Assembly: GCF_003590645.1 (NCBI RefSeq)
Contig: NZ_CP031834.1
Span: forward strand, 1,798,501-1,862,500
Source of the DNA: Mesorhizobium sp. DCY119
Lineage (GTDB): Bacteria; Pseudomonadota; Alphaproteobacteria; Rhizobiales; Rhizobiaceae
DNA length: 64,000 nt
Reading direction: 5' to 3'
Shown here: one piece after another, positions 41,551-50,615 of the stretch
Position numbering within the stretch: the first letter of the stretch is position 1
Layout of the letters: every line of letters starts with the position of its first letter
Made by a program: the position numbers and the translations under genes
The notes under the pieces: model-generated
The model's input: the letters and a program-made list of their open reading frames with translations, nothing else
Databases searched by the model: none
What the model was told of the DNA's origin: nothing

Positions 41551-41976
41551 ATGAAAACCACCAGCTATTATCCAGTGATCATGACGGACGATGTCGCCGG
41601 GACTGCGAGCTTCTATAAAGAGCACCTGCGCTTCGCGCCGCTGTTCGAGAGCGACTGGTATGTCCATCTCCAGTCATCGGAGGACAAGCGCGTCAATCTC
41701 GGCATCGTCCAGGCCGATCACGAGACGATTCCAGAGCCTGCGCGGGGCAAGAGTGCGGCCGGCCTGCTGATCAATTTCGAGGTGAAGGACCCGGACGCGA
41801 TCTATGCGCGCATTCTCGCGGCAGGCCTGCCGATTCTGCGGACGCTGCGTGACGAGCCTTTCGGCCAGCGCCATTTCATCATCGCCGATCCGAACGGCGT
41901 GCTGATCGATGTAATCAAGCCGATCCCGCCGAGCGAGGAGTTCGCGGCGCAGTATCTGGAGGGGGTTGCTGGTTGA
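41551..41976 (+). CDS. VOC-superfamily (glyoxalase-like) protein
   Basis: A 141-residue protein of the vicinal oxygen chelate fold. It begins [20 protein letters not shown] and continues with paired beta-alpha-beta-beta-beta units; [21 protein letters not shown] is the C-terminal signature. Members include glyoxalases, dioxygenases and antibiotic-binding proteins. The exact activity is unknown, but its control by a TetR repressor fits a resistance or detoxification role. AGAGGAG lies upstream of ATG 41551. Confidence 0.85.
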   Translation: MKTTSYYPVIMTDDVAGTASFYKEHLRFAPLFESDWYVHLQSSEDKRVNLGIVQADHETIPEPARGKSAAGLLINFEVKDPDAIYARILAAGLPILRTLRDEPFGQRHFIIADPNGVLIDVIKPIPPSEEFAAQYLEGVAG

Positions 41977-42040
41977 ACCTGGAGCGGGCAGGGCATGTTT
42001 CATCTGCCTTTTTCTGATGGACCCGAACTCGGTGTCGCAT

Positions 42041-42180
42041 CCCCACCCCTAACCCCTCCCCACAAGGGGGAGGGGGACTTCTGCTGCACCGTCGACCAGT
42101 CTCAATCTTCGCCGTGCTTGGTGATCAAGGCGATGAAATCGTCCCCCTCCCCCTTGTGGGGAGGGGTTAGGGGTGGGGGT
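42041..42180. repeat. Paired C-rich/G-rich palindromes, family B (copy 2)
   Basis: The arm at 42041-42077 (CCCCACCCCTAACCCC then CCCC...GGGG) is the complement of 42142-42180. It is almost the same arm sequence as in the copy at 23557-23698; the central 60 bases are unrelated. Confidence 0.8.
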
Positions 42181-42264
42181 CTTTCTCAAAGACAACATCC
42201 GCGAAAAGGACGAATTCTTGATCCCTTCTGCCGTTTCGGAAAAGAATGGTAGAGAGGTTATGTC

Positions 42265-42459
42265 ATGCGCTGGTTTCGAAATGCTTTGTCTTGTGCCCTT
42301 ACGGCGATGGTCCTGTCCGGCTGCGCGATGGGTGGCGGCGTTTTCGGTACAACGATTGCTGACGGTACCGCGACGACGCGGGTCAAGACCGGCTCGGTGG
42401 GCGTGGGAACGTCAGGCGTCTCGACGGGATCGACGGATACGGTGGTGACCACCAACTGA
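42265..42459 (+). CDS. Small lipoprotein
   Basis: A 64-residue lipoprotein. The signal MRWFRNALSCALTAM ends in the lipobox LSGC (Cys at residue 20). The mature part is only about 45 residues, rich in Gly, Thr, Ser and Val (VKTGSVGVGTSGVSTG), without charged clusters. I do not recognise the family. A GAGAGG site precedes the ATG. Confidence 0.65.
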   Translation: MRWFRNALSCALTAMVLSGCAMGGGVFGTTIADGTATTRVKTGSVGVGTSGVSTGSTDTVVTTN

Positions 42460-42487
42460 ACGTGCAGGCATAAGGGGAGGGATAAAA

Positions 42488-43357
42488 ATGTCGCTGAAGA
42501 ACAAGACGCTTTTCATTTCGGGCGGGTCGCGCGGGATCGGGTTGGCGATCGCGCTGAGGGCTGCGCGCGACGGCGCCAATGTCACCATTGCCGCCAAGAC
42601 CGCCGAGCCGCATCCCAAGCTGCCGGGCACGATCTACACCTCGGCCGAGGAGATCGAGAAGGCCGGCGGCAAGGCGCTGCCGGTGATCTGCGATATCCGC
42701 GAGGAAGCGCAGGTGGCGGAAGCGGTTGCGAAGACCGTGGAAAAGTTCGGCGGCATCGACATCTGCATCAACAACGCCAGCGCGATCCAGCTCACCGGTA
42801 CGCTGGAAACCGACATGAAGCGCTACGATCTGATGCACCAGATCAATACGCGCGGCACTTTCCTCGTTTCGAAAATGTGCATTCCGCACCTGAAGTTAGC
42901 GCAAAACCCTCATATTTTGAATCTGGCGCCACCACTCGACATGGAAGCGAAGTGGTTCAAGAACCACGTTGCCTACACGATGGCGAAGTTCGGCATGTCG
43001 ATGTGCACGCTGGGCATGAGCGCGGAGTTCGCCAGGGACGGCATTGCCGTCAATTCGCTGTGGCCGCTGACGGCAATCGATACGGCCGCCATCCGCAATC
43101 TGCTCGGCGGCGAGGCGGTCGCCTCGATGAGCCGTTCGCCCGAGATCATGGCCGATGCCGCACACGCCATCCTGACGCGGCCGTCGCGCGAGACGACCGG
43201 CAATTTCTTCATCGACGAGCTTCTGCTGCGCGAGGCGGGCGTGACCGACTTTTCCAAGTATGCGCCCGGTGCGAAGGGCCCATTGGCCGGAGATTTCTTC
43301 GTGCCGGACGCAGTGTTTGCGCAGACCGACACGAAGGTGGTTGGACTGGGCGGGTAA
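42488..43357 (+). CDS. SDR-family oxidoreductase (HSDL2-like)
   Basis: A 289-residue short-chain dehydrogenase. The NAD(P)-binding motif is FISGGSRGIGLAIALRAA near residue 10, followed by CINNASAI (the NNAG-type strand). The usual catalytic Ser-Tyr-Lys appears as NLAPPL (Ser replaced) and YTMAKFGMS (Tyr and Lys present). The pattern resembles the human HSDL2 group, in which the serine region is unusual. It is followed closely by the convergent permease gene. Substrate unknown; fatty acid or steroid-like ketones are guesses. Confidence 0.82.
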   Translation: MSLKNKTLFISGGSRGIGLAIALRAARDGANVTIAAKTAEPHPKLPGTIYTSAEEIEKAGGKALPVICDIREEAQVAEAVAKTVEKFGGIDICINNASAIQLTGTLETDMKRYDLMHQINTRGTFLVSKMCIPHLKLAQNPHILNLAPPLDMEAKWFKNHVAYTMAKFGMSMCTLGMSAEFARDGIAVNSLWPLTAIDTAAIRNLLGGEAVASMSRSPEIMADAAHAILTRPSRETTGNFFIDELLLREAGVTDFSKYAPGAKGPLAGDFFVPDAVFAQTDTKVVGLGG

Positions 43358-43366
43358 AGCGGCCGA

Positions 43367-44788
43367 TCAGTTCACCGGGCCGCCGCCGCCGATATCTTCC
43401 ATCGTCGGTTCGGCCGGGCTCACGCCGGTGGCGCGGTTGACCGCCACGGTCACGAACCACAGCAACACACCGATGCCGATCAGAACGCCGGCGATCGTGT
43501 ACTGGATGGGGTCGCGGCCGGTCCATGGGCCGGCGAAGAAGGCGCAGGCGAGCGCGCCGACCACTGGCAGGAAGGTCGGCGTGCGGAAATGCTCGTGCTT
43601 GACCGGGTCCTTGCGCAGCACCAGCACGGCGATGTTCACGACCGTGAAGACGCAGAGCAGCAGCAGCGCGGTGGTGCCGCCCAGCGCCGGAACCTCGCCG
43701 ACGAAGGTGATCAGCGCGAAGGCGAGCAGCGTGGTGAAGCCGATGGCGATATAGGGCGTGCGGCGTGTGTGATGAACCTTGCCGAGGGCCGTCGGCAGCA
43801 CGTGCTCGCGGCTCATGCCATAGACCAGCCGGCTTGCCATCAGCATGTTGATCAGCGCGCTGTTGGCGACCGCGAACATGGTGATGAAGCCGAAGATTTC
43901 GAGCGGAAAGTTCGGTGCGCCGGCTTCGACCACCTTGAGCAGCGGCGTCTCGCCTTCGCCGAGCTGCTCAGGCGGCACAAGGGTGATCGCCGAGATCGAC
44001 ACCAGCACATAGATGACGCCGGTGATGAGCAGGCCGAGCAGCAGGATTTTGGGAAAAATGCGAGTCGGATCCTGGGTTTCCTCCGCCATGTTCACGGAGT
44101 CCTCGAAGCCGACCATGGCGAAGAAAGCCAGCGTCGTTGCACCGATCACCGCCCAGAAGGCGGTGCGGTCCGGTGCCGTGCTGAACTGCGTGACACGAGA
44201 AACGTCGCCTTCGCCGGCGCCGATAGCCCACAGGCCGATGAAGATGATGATGAGCAGGCCGGTCAGCTCGACACAGGTCAGTACGACATTGGCCTTCACG
44301 CTTTCGCCGACGCCGCGGAAGTTGACCGCGGCTACGATCGCCATGAAGGCGAGGCCGATCAGCGTGATGCCTATGCCGCTTTCCAGGCCGAGATTGAAGG
44401 CATGGGACATGTTGGCGGCGAAGGCCCGCGAGGCGGTCGAGGCCGAGGTGATGCCCGAGCACATGACCGCGAAGGCAACGATGAAGGTGATGAAGTGGAT
44501 GCCGAACGCCTTGTGCGCGTAGAGTGCTGCACCGGCTGCTTTCGGATATTTGGTCACCAGTTCCAGATAGCTGAAGGCGGTGACGACGGCGATGACGAAG
44601 GCCACCAGGAAGGGTAGCCAGACGACGCCGCCGACCTGCTTGGCGACCTGGCCGGTCAGCGCATAGATGCCGGTACCGAGAATATCGCCGACGATGAAGA
44701 GAAGAAGGAGCCAGGGGCCCATCACGCGGTGGAGACTGGGCTCGACCGCTGGTGAACCATGGGTTGTACTGGTGGGAACGTCGGTCAT
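43367..44788 (-). CDS. APC-family amino acid permease
   Basis: A 473-residue inner-membrane transporter with about 12 helices. The helix-1 motif is LLLLFIVGDILGTGIYAL, where the unwound GTG-type glycine segment binds the amino acid carboxylate. Helix 6 has LAFFAMVGFEDSVNMAEE. These fit the cationic amino acid transporter-like branch of APC. The substrate is not readable. ATG 44788 is chosen because GGAGG lies 8 bases before it; a GTG at 44812 in frame is possible. Confidence 0.87.
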   Translation of the reverse strand: MTDVPTSTTHGSPAVEPSLHRVMGPWLLLLFIVGDILGTGIYALTGQVAKQVGGVVWLPFLVAFVIAVVTAFSYLELVTKYPKAAGAALYAHKAFGIHFITFIVAFAVMCSGITSASTASRAFAANMSHAFNLGLESGIGITLIGLAFMAIVAAVNFRGVGESVKANVVLTCVELTGLLIIIFIGLWAIGAGEGDVSRVTQFSTAPDRTAFWAVIGATTLAFFAMVGFEDSVNMAEETQDPTRIFPKILLLGLLITGVIYVLVSISAITLVPPEQLGEGETPLLKVVEAGAPNFPLEIFGFITMFAVANSALINMLMASRLVYGMSREHVLPTALGKVHHTRRTPYIAIGFTTLLAFALITFVGEVPALGGTTALLLLCVFTVVNIAVLVLRKDPVKHEHFRTPTFLPVVGALACAFFAGPWTGRDPIQYTIAGVLIGIGVLLWFVTVAVNRATGVSPAEPTMEDIGGGGPVN

Positions 44789-44886
44789 CGCGATGGCCTC
44801 CAGGCAAGTCACCCCCCATGTGTAGGAGTATAAACGGCTGGCCGGGCTGTCAAATTAGCGATGTTGCGGATAGGCGGCTCGGAGGA

Positions 44887-45423
44887 CTACAGGCTCGGCC
44901 CTTCGGCCTCGTCGCCCTTCTTGCCGATCTTGGTCAGGCCGGTGAGGCGGTCGATATAGGCGAGGATCAGCGCCGAGACGACGAAGGCGAGGTGCATGAT
45001 GGTCAGCCACATCAGCTGTTCTGCCGTGTAGCTGGAATGGTTGAGGAAGATCTGCAGCAGGTGGATCGATGAGATCGCGACGATGGTCGAGGCGACCTTG
45101 ATCTTCAGCGAGCCGACATCGATCGTGCCGAGCCAGTGGACTTCGCCATCGTGGTTGTCGAAGCGGCTGACAAAGTTCTCGTAGCCCGAGATGATGACCA
45201 TGACGACAAGGCTCGCCACCAGGGCAGCGTCGATCAGGCTGAGGATTTTCAAAATCGTATCAGTGTCGTTGAGCACCATGACCGTGGTGACGAACTCGAA
45301 CAGCTTCTTGCCGAACGAGACGGCGTAGATCGCGAGTGCTACCGCCAGACCGAGATAGAAGGCGACGAGCAGCCAGCGCGAGGCGAGAATGATGGATTCG
45401 ATGGCGTGTTCGAGGCGTTTCAT
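44887..45423 (-). CDS. YqhA (UPF0114) family membrane protein
   Basis: A 178-residue inner-membrane protein of the UPF0114/YqhA family. It begins MKRLEHAIESIILASRWLLV and has four hydrophobic spans, with the conserved SGYENFVSRF loop and GTIDVGSLKIKVA. The function is unknown; it is widespread in proteobacteria. A strong terminator lies beyond its start region, between it and the OmpA gene. Confidence 0.88.
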   Translation of the reverse strand: MKRLEHAIESIILASRWLLVAFYLGLAVALAIYAVSFGKKLFEFVTTVMVLNDTDTILKILSLIDAALVASLVVMVIISGYENFVSRFDNHDGEVHWLGTIDVGSLKIKVASTIVAISSIHLLQIFLNHSSYTAEQLMWLTIMHLAFVVSALILAYIDRLTGLTKIGKKGDEAEGPSL

Positions 45424-45521
45424 CAGATGGTTCCGGTCGATGGGAGCCTGTTTTTCAACGAGGCAGGATTGGTTTGCAAGGGGAAATTTTGCGCCGTAGC
45501 ATCAAGCCTTGGGACGCAATG

Positions 45522-45558
45522 AAAAGCCCGGCCGGGGAGGGGGACCGGCCGGGCTTTC
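45522..45558. terminator. Perfect 13-bp hairpin terminator
   Basis: AAAGCCCGGCCGG (45523-45535) pairs with CCGGCCGGGCTTT (45545-45557) around 9 bases. It has A- and T-ends on both strands but no long T-run. It lies in the 298-bp gap between yqhA-like and ompA-like genes. The rest of that gap shows no gene. Confidence 0.7.
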
Positions 45559-45721
45559 GCCACAGTCCCCCGGCTAAGGGGGATGGGGCAGGGAACCATT
45601 CACCACAAGAACTGGTGAGGCTGGCTCCGCGAGTCAATGGATGCGCGCTAAACTCGCGAAACCGTGATTGTCATCCATTATCGTCCAAGATTTTGTCCAA
45701 AACGGGTCATCCTTTCCGAAG

Positions 45722-47896
45722 CTAGTTGGCGCTTGCCACCGGCGCCACCAGCGGCGTGATGCGGCGGATGGCGACGCGGCGGTTCTGGCGCTCGGGCGCT
45801 TCCGTGTTCACCTTCAGATATTGCTCGCCATAGCCCTGCGTGGTCAGGTTTTCCGGCGGAATGCCGAAGACGTTGGTGAGCGCTTCGGCAACCGCCTCGG
45901 CGCGCTTGTCCGACAGCGCCAGATTGGCGAGGTCGGAGCCGACCGCGTCGGTGTGACCCTCAATCAGGAAGGTTTCAGCCGGGTTGGCCTTGAGGATGCG
46001 CTCCATTGCCTTGGCGACGCCGTCGAGACGCGGGACTTCGCTTTCGGCGATGGAGTCCGCGCCGAACTCGAAGGTGATCGTATCGAGATCGATGCGGCGC
46101 GTCTTGTCGCGGATACGGGCAGAACGCTTCACCTCGTCGACCGAGTAGAGGCGCTCGACGCGTTCCACCGGCGGCTGGTCGAGGAAGGTGTAGTAGGCAT
46201 CAGGATCTTCGACCTGGTCGGAGGTCATGATGTACTCGTCCTCGGGGATATCCAGCTGCATCGGCGGCAGGTCGTCGCCCGGATCGCGCCAGTCGCGGAC
46301 ACGGTCGTAATTCTGCTCGTCGACATAGGTCAGCACATATTCCTGACCGTCCGGCATGACGCGCGAGCGGCGGATGACGTCGCCATAGGAGTTGCGGATG
46401 GTCACGACCTGGGTGCCGTCGTCCCGCTCGATGGTTTCGCGCGTGCGGCCACGGGGAAGATCCTCGTAATAGACGTCACGGGCGCCATGGCGCATGCGCG
46501 GCCGTTCGTTGCTTTCCACCATGGTCTGGTTGTTGAACTGCAGGATGATGCGGTCGCCGAACTGCTTGACGATCTGCGACCCTTCCGGGCGCTCACGCTT
46601 GGCAATGTCGAACTTGCGTTCCTTGACGCGTACGCCCTTTTCTTCCCGCACCGGCTGGATGTCTTCACGCTGGAAGTCCTGCTGGGCTGCCTGGTCGTCT
46701 GCGGGCGGCGGGCCAGCGTCAACCGGCGCCGGTCGTGGCCGGGCCTGACCCTGTGTCTGCTCGCCCTGCTGCTGCTCGTCCTGCTGCGGCTGGTCCGACG
46801 AGCCTTGCGGGCGCTTGCGCGGACGCTGGCCGTCAGTTCCGGTCGCGGCCTGCGGGTTCTGCTTCTGGCTGTCGAGCACGGGGGCTGCGCTGCCGTCGTT
46901 CACGACCGGACGCTTGCCGGGTGCCGGCCTCACGCCTTCCGCCTGGGTTTCGCCCGAAGGAGCGGGCTCGCCGGGTGCGACGGGCTGCTGCGCCTCGACG
47001 GGTTCGCCGGAACCCTTCTTGTCGGGCCGCTTTGCCTGAACCGGCTTGCCGTCGGGCTGGGCCGGCTGCGGTTCAGCCGAGGGAGCGGCTGCCTCGCCCG
47101 AAGGCTGTGCTGCCTCCCCTGAGGCGGGTGCTTCCGTCTTCGCCTTCTTCTTTGGTGCCTCGGCTTCCGGCTCGGCTGCCTTTTTGACCGGCGCGTTGTC
47201 GGACTGTGCCGGCTGAGGCTGTGGCTTTGCCGTCGGCTCCGCAGCCTGGGCAGGAGCTTCCTCGCTGGCCTTTTTCAGCTTCTTCGGCTTGGCCGGCTGC
47301 TCTGCCTGCGGCTCGGAGGCTGCCGGCTGCTCGGCCTGAACCGGCGCTTCCTCGGCAGCTTTCTTCTGTTTTTTCGGCCTGACCGGCTGTTCAGCCTGAG
47401 GCTCAGACGCGGGCTGTTCAGCCTGCATCGGCGCTTCTTCAGATGCGCGTTTTAGTTTCTTCGGCCGTTGTGGCTGCTCTTCCTGCATGGGTGCGGATTC
47501 GGGCTCGGCCGCCTGTTCCTGCACTTCGCGCTGCTTGCGCTGCACCTTGCGTACCGGCTCGTCTCCGGAGCCCTGGTCGCCGCCCGCGGCCTCTGGCTCG
47601 GCCTGGCGCTTCTGGGCGCGCTCGGGGCGCTGCTTCTGTTCTGGCGCAGCCTGCTCGTCCGGGGCCTGTTGTTCCTGCGCCTGTTTGCGTTTCTTCGGAA
47701 CGACCTGCGGTTCTTCGCCCGACTGCTGGCCTTCTCCCTGCGCGAGAATGACCGGAGCTTGCACGATCTGCGTCGATTGAGGGCGAGGGTCGATTTGGGT
47801 ACCGGCGTCCATCTGGAGCGCAAAAGCGCTCAACGGTGCGGACGCCATCAATATGCCAAGGGCAGTCCCCGCCAAAATCCGTGACTGGCGTTTCAT
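45722..47896 (-). CDS. OmpA-family protein with long Pro/Gln/Ala-rich repeat region
   Basis: A 724-residue secreted protein. A signal peptide (residues 1-27) is followed by about 330 residues of low-complexity Pro, Gln, Ala, Glu and Lys, including a roughly 30-residue unit ([20 protein letters not shown] then PVRPKK) repeated about three times at residues 145-235. A middle domain ([16 protein letters not shown] to [20 protein letters not shown]) follows. The C-terminus is an OmpA peptidoglycan-binding domain with [20 protein letters not shown] and the final NRRVAIRRI. It is thought to tether envelope to cell wall. ATG 47896 has AGGAGA 8 bases upstream; an ATG at 47941 is in frame but poorer. 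Confidence 0.88.
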   Translation of the reverse strand: MKRQSRILAGTALGILMASAPLSAFALQMDAGTQIDPRPQSTQIVQAPVILAQGEGQQSGEEPQVVPKKRKQAQEQQAPDEQAAPEQKQRPERAQKRQAEPEAAGGDQGSGDEPVRKVQRKQREVQEQAAEPESAPMQEEQPQRPKKLKRASEEAPMQAEQPASEPQAEQPVRPKKQKKAAEEAPVQAEQPAASEPQAEQPAKPKKLKKASEEAPAQAAEPTAKPQPQPAQSDNAPVKKAAEPEAEAPKKKAKTEAPASGEAAQPSGEAAAPSAEPQPAQPDGKPVQAKRPDKKGSGEPVEAQQPVAPGEPAPSGETQAEGVRPAPGKRPVVNDGSAAPVLDSQKQNPQAATGTDGQRPRKRPQGSSDQPQQDEQQQGEQTQGQARPRPAPVDAGPPPADDQAAQQDFQREDIQPVREEKGVRVKERKFDIAKRERPEGSQIVKQFGDRIILQFNNQTMVESNERPRMRHGARDVYYEDLPRGRTRETIERDDGTQVVTIRNSYGDVIRRSRVMPDGQEYVLTYVDEQNYDRVRDWRDPGDDLPPMQLDIPEDEYIMTSDQVEDPDAYYTFLDQPPVERVERLYSVDEVKRSARIRDKTRRIDLDTITFEFGADSIAESEVPRLDGVAKAMERILKANPAETFLIEGHTDAVGSDLANLALSDKRAEAVAEALTNVFGIPPENLTTQGYGEQYLKVNTEAPERQNRRVAIRRITPLVAPVASAN

Positions 47897-48082
47897 CTTC
47901 GAATTCTCCTGTACAGTGTCCCGTCCCGACCTCAACATCAATCACGCGAATTTGTTCCGGTCTGGCCTGCAACTGGGCTGGGCAGCGGCAATTGCCTGTC
48001 AGCATTCGGGCGAGAACGCGGCTTTCTCGTGATTTGCGCCGGATTTGCCGGCCTGCTTGACCTTCCGGGCGAGGCGGGCCAC

Positions 48083-48538
48083 ATGCACTTTATGGAAAAG
48101 GCTTTCTGGAAAACCACGGCGCTGGAGGACATGACCTCCACCCAGTGGGAATCGCTTTGCGACGGCTGCGGCAAATGCTGCCTGTCGAAGCTCGAGGACG
48201 AGGACACCGGCGATATCTATTGGACAAATGTCGGCTGCCGTCTGTTCGACGCAAAGACCTGCCGCTGTTCGGATTATGCAAACCGGCTGGCCCGGGTCTC
48301 CGACTGTGTCGGCCTGACGCCGCAGAATGTGCGCACCATTTCCTGGCTGCCGAAAACCTGCGCCTACCGGCTCGTTGCCGAGGGCCACGATCTCTACTGG
48401 TGGCATCCGCTGCTTTCCGGCAGCGCCGAGACCGTCCACGAAGCCGGAATTTCCATGCGCGGGCGCGTGCCGGTGCTGGAAAGCGACCTTGCGGAACCGG
48501 AAGACTACTTCGACTACATGCTCGAGGAAGAGCCGTGA
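48083..48538 (+). CDS. YcgN-family cysteine cluster protein (UPF0260)
   Basis: A 151-residue protein of the YcgN/UPF0260 family. The cysteine set is [21 protein letters not shown] and [10 protein letters not shown], then SDCVGLTP and KTCAYRL, likely binding a metal or iron-sulfur centre. The start [20 protein letters not shown] is typical. Function is not established. ATG 48083 or 48092 are both possible starts. Confidence 0.88.
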   Translation: MHFMEKAFWKTTALEDMTSTQWESLCDGCGKCCLSKLEDEDTGDIYWTNVGCRLFDAKTCRCSDYANRLARVSDCVGLTPQNVRTISWLPKTCAYRLVAEGHDLYWWHPLLSGSAETVHEAGISMRGRVPVLESDLAEPEDYFDYMLEEEP

Positions 48539-48706
48539 GCGGCCTGTCCGTGCGTTCTTAAGCACGGATTATTTCAAGTCATATCAATGATTTATCGTAT
48601 GAACCGGAAATGAATGGCCGGTTCGACATCGGTTCAGGCTCGGAGGCGCATTGTCGCCATATCGCTTCGGCAAGAGGCGAACGGTTCAGCCTACGAGGAG
48701 AAAACG

Positions 48707-49111
48707 ATGTTGAACATTCTCAAGACCGCCGCCCTTTCGGCCTTCATCGGGCTGGGCGCGATTTCTGCAATGCCGGCTGCGGCGCATGCCGATGGCCTCT
48801 ATCTCAATTTCGGCGGCGGCGATGACGGCCGGGTCGGCGTCTATGTCCGCGACGGTGAATACCGCCGTCATCATCGCGACCGCTGGGATCGTCGCGAGGA
48901 GCGCCGCGATCGCTGGGAACGCCGCGACGACCGTTGGGATCGTCCGTCCTGCTCGCCGGATCGCGCCGTAAACAAGGCGGAGCGCATGGGCCTGCACCGT
49001 GCTCGCGTCGTCGATGTCAGCCGCCGCACGATCACCGTCGGTGGACGCAAGTGGGGCGAGCGCATGGCGATCACCTTCGGCCGCTCGCCGAATTGCCCGG
49101 TTCTGCGCTAA
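48707..49111 (+). CDS. Secreted protein with Arg/Asp-rich repeat
   Basis: A 134-residue exported protein. A signal peptide (residues 1-28, ending AHA) is followed by GLYLNFGGGDDGRVGVYVRD. Residues about 45-78 are an Arg/Asp/Trp-rich repetitive stretch (units like DRWDRREER). The end (NKAERMGLHRARVVDV then GRKWGERMAITFGRSPNCP) has two Cys-containing parts. This layout recurs in uncharacterised rhizobial periplasmic proteins. GAGGAG precedes ATG 48707, and an intrinsic terminator follows the stop. Confidence 0.75.
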   Translation: MLNILKTAALSAFIGLGAISAMPAAAHADGLYLNFGGGDDGRVGVYVRDGEYRRHHRDRWDRREERRDRWERRDDRWDRPSCSPDRAVNKAERMGLHRARVVDVSRRTITVGGRKWGERMAITFGRSPNCPVLR

Positions 49112-49130
49112 TCACAGTGCATGAATGAAG

Positions 49131-49170
49131 AAAGCACCGGAGGGTTCGACCTTCCGGTGCTTTTTCTTTT
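49131..49170 (+). terminator. Intrinsic terminator
   Basis: AAAGCACCGGA (49131-49141) pairs with TCCGGTGCTTT (49153-49163), followed by TTCTTTT. It ends the gene at 48707-49111. Confidence 0.88.
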
Positions 49171-49254
49171 GTCGAAGCGCGGCCCATTCAAGTGGCTGCG
49201 TTCTGAAGAGAAGGCGCCGGTTTTTTGCAAGCGCCTTCTTTTGTACGAGAGCCG

Positions 49255-49971
49255 TTACTTGATCTCGAAAGTCACGCTTACCTGCACGCGGTATGAGTTC
49301 TCACCGGCCTGGACGGGCACAGAGTCAGCCCGTTCGAACGACATCGCCTTGCCCATCGGCATCGGCGGGGGCGCAAAATTCTGGTCGGCGATCTCGATCA
49401 CGCGGCCAAGCTGCACGCCGGCTGCCTCGCTCAGCACCTTGGCCTTGGCGATGGCATCCTTGACCGCCAACTTGCGCGCCTCGGTGAGGGCGGCAGACGA
49501 ATCATTGTTGGAGAAGGTGATGCCGCCGCCCTGATTGACGCCGAGCGAGACCGACTTGTCGAGTATGTCACCGGCCTTGTCGAGGTCGCGGATGCGAACC
49601 GACAGCGTGTTGGTGACCTGATAGGCGACGAGTTCGGCGTCCTGGCTGCCATCCGGCTTGTTGGTGTAGTTGTAGCGCGGCGAGATCTGGATGCCGGAAG
49701 TCTGGAGATCGCGCTCCTCGATACCGGCGGCCTTCATCGCCGAAATCACGGCGGCCATGGCGTCGTTGTTGGCGCTCAGCGCCTCGCGCGCCGTCTTTGC
49801 TTCGCGCATGACGCTGAGCGAAAGCAGCGCCAAATCCGGAGCGACGGCCTTTTCGCCTTCGCCGGTCACGATGATGCGCGGGGGTGCCGGCGGCATGGAC
49901 TGCGCGGAGGCGGCAACGGCAGGAACGGCAAGGGCAGCGGCAAGTGCCAGGGGTAGATAGGCTTTCGTCAT
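49255..49971 (-). CDS. SIMPL-domain periplasmic protein (DUF541)
   Basis: A 238-residue protein of the SIMPL (DUF541, Omp28/BP26-like) family. It has a signal peptide (residues 1-23, ending ASA) and then IIVTGEGEKAVAPDLALLSLSV, the family's start. ISPRYNYTNKPDGSQDAELVAYQVTNTLSVRIRDLDKAG and VQVSVTFEIK at the end match the Brucella BP26 immunogen. BP26 forms a large ring-shaped periplasmic assembly; its job is unclear. The gene stands alone. Confidence 0.88.
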   Translation of the reverse strand: MTKAYLPLALAAALAVPAVAASAQSMPPAPPRIIVTGEGEKAVAPDLALLSLSVMREAKTAREALSANNDAMAAVISAMKAAGIEERDLQTSGIQISPRYNYTNKPDGSQDAELVAYQVTNTLSVRIRDLDKAGDILDKSVSLGVNQGGGITFSNNDSSAALTEARKLAVKDAIAKAKVLSEAAGVQLGRVIEIADQNFAPPPMPMGKAMSFERADSVPVQAGENSYRVQVSVTFEIK

Positions 49972-50105
49972 TCAAAAATCTCCAATGTCGGTCGTCCCTA
50001 GACGAGTCGGATTATGCCGCAATTATGAGTTGATTGCGGCATCCTTGTTGAGATTGCCGAGAAAGCCTTGTGCCAACCCGAAAAAGACACTATCCAGCCC
50101 GCGTG

Positions 50106-50181
50106 GGGCCTGTAGCTCAATGGTTAGAGCCGGCGGCTCATAACCGCTTGGTTGGGGGTTCGAGTCCCTCCGGGCCCACCA
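50106..50181 (+). tRNA. tRNA-Ile (CAU anticodon, lysidine-modified)
   Basis: A full cloverleaf of 76 bases. The acceptor GGGCCTG pairs with CGGGCCC, CCA is encoded, the D-arm is GCTC...GAGC, the anticodon loop CTCATAA gives CAU, and the T-arm is GGGGG TTCGAGT CCCTC. The GGGCC acceptor stem is that of the minor isoleucine tRNA (read AUA after lysidine modification), not of elongator or initiator tRNA-Met, for which it is often mistaken. It sits directly before the catabolic locus. Confidence 0.9.
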
Positions 50182-50615
50182 TTTCTTTCTTCTGATTGAG
50201 TTGCCAAATTAACTTTGCCGCGCGCCGCAATTTGATTTGACGCGGGTGCAATTAGAGCAAGACTCTAAGCCTCTGGTACCATATGGCGGAGGAGGCGCCG
50301 GAGGCGCTTGCGGTAGAACTTCGCGATTTCTTCCGATCCGCGTAGATCCACTACCCGCCCAATTTCGCCGCGACCCATATAACAACGCTGCCCGGATACC
50401 AGGCAGGATGCCAGTCGATTCCGATGGGAAGGGAACCAACCTTTCAACCCCGACCCATTGCTTGGGTGCAATCCGACATCCAACCGCGTACGACGGCGAC
50501 AGCCGAAAGTGCGGTCCAGAGCTCGTGGTGCGAGTAAAATGGGTGAAGCCGATCCACCCGGCCGGTCGAGCACTGGCGTTGGGGCCGACCGACGCGGGCG
50601 GCCCCAATCCTAGGA
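50182..50615. other. 434-bp stretch after the tRNA
   Basis: Overlapping frames of about 135 codons run on both strands (50237-50641 plus, 50209-50619 minus), but neither has a ribosome site, a signal or a family I recognise. The stretch separates the tRNA gene from the minus-strand catabolic operon and may hold leftovers of an integration event. No call is made. Confidence 0.4.

Noticed and set aside
45722-47500. CRISPR-like or minisatellite array
   Set aside because: The repeats are in-frame protein repeats of the OmpA gene with variable spacing, not a CRISPR array. No CRISPR was seen anywhere.
50106-50181. tRNA-Met
   Set aside because: The CAU anticodon suggests it, but the GGGCC acceptor stem is that of the minor isoleucine tRNA.
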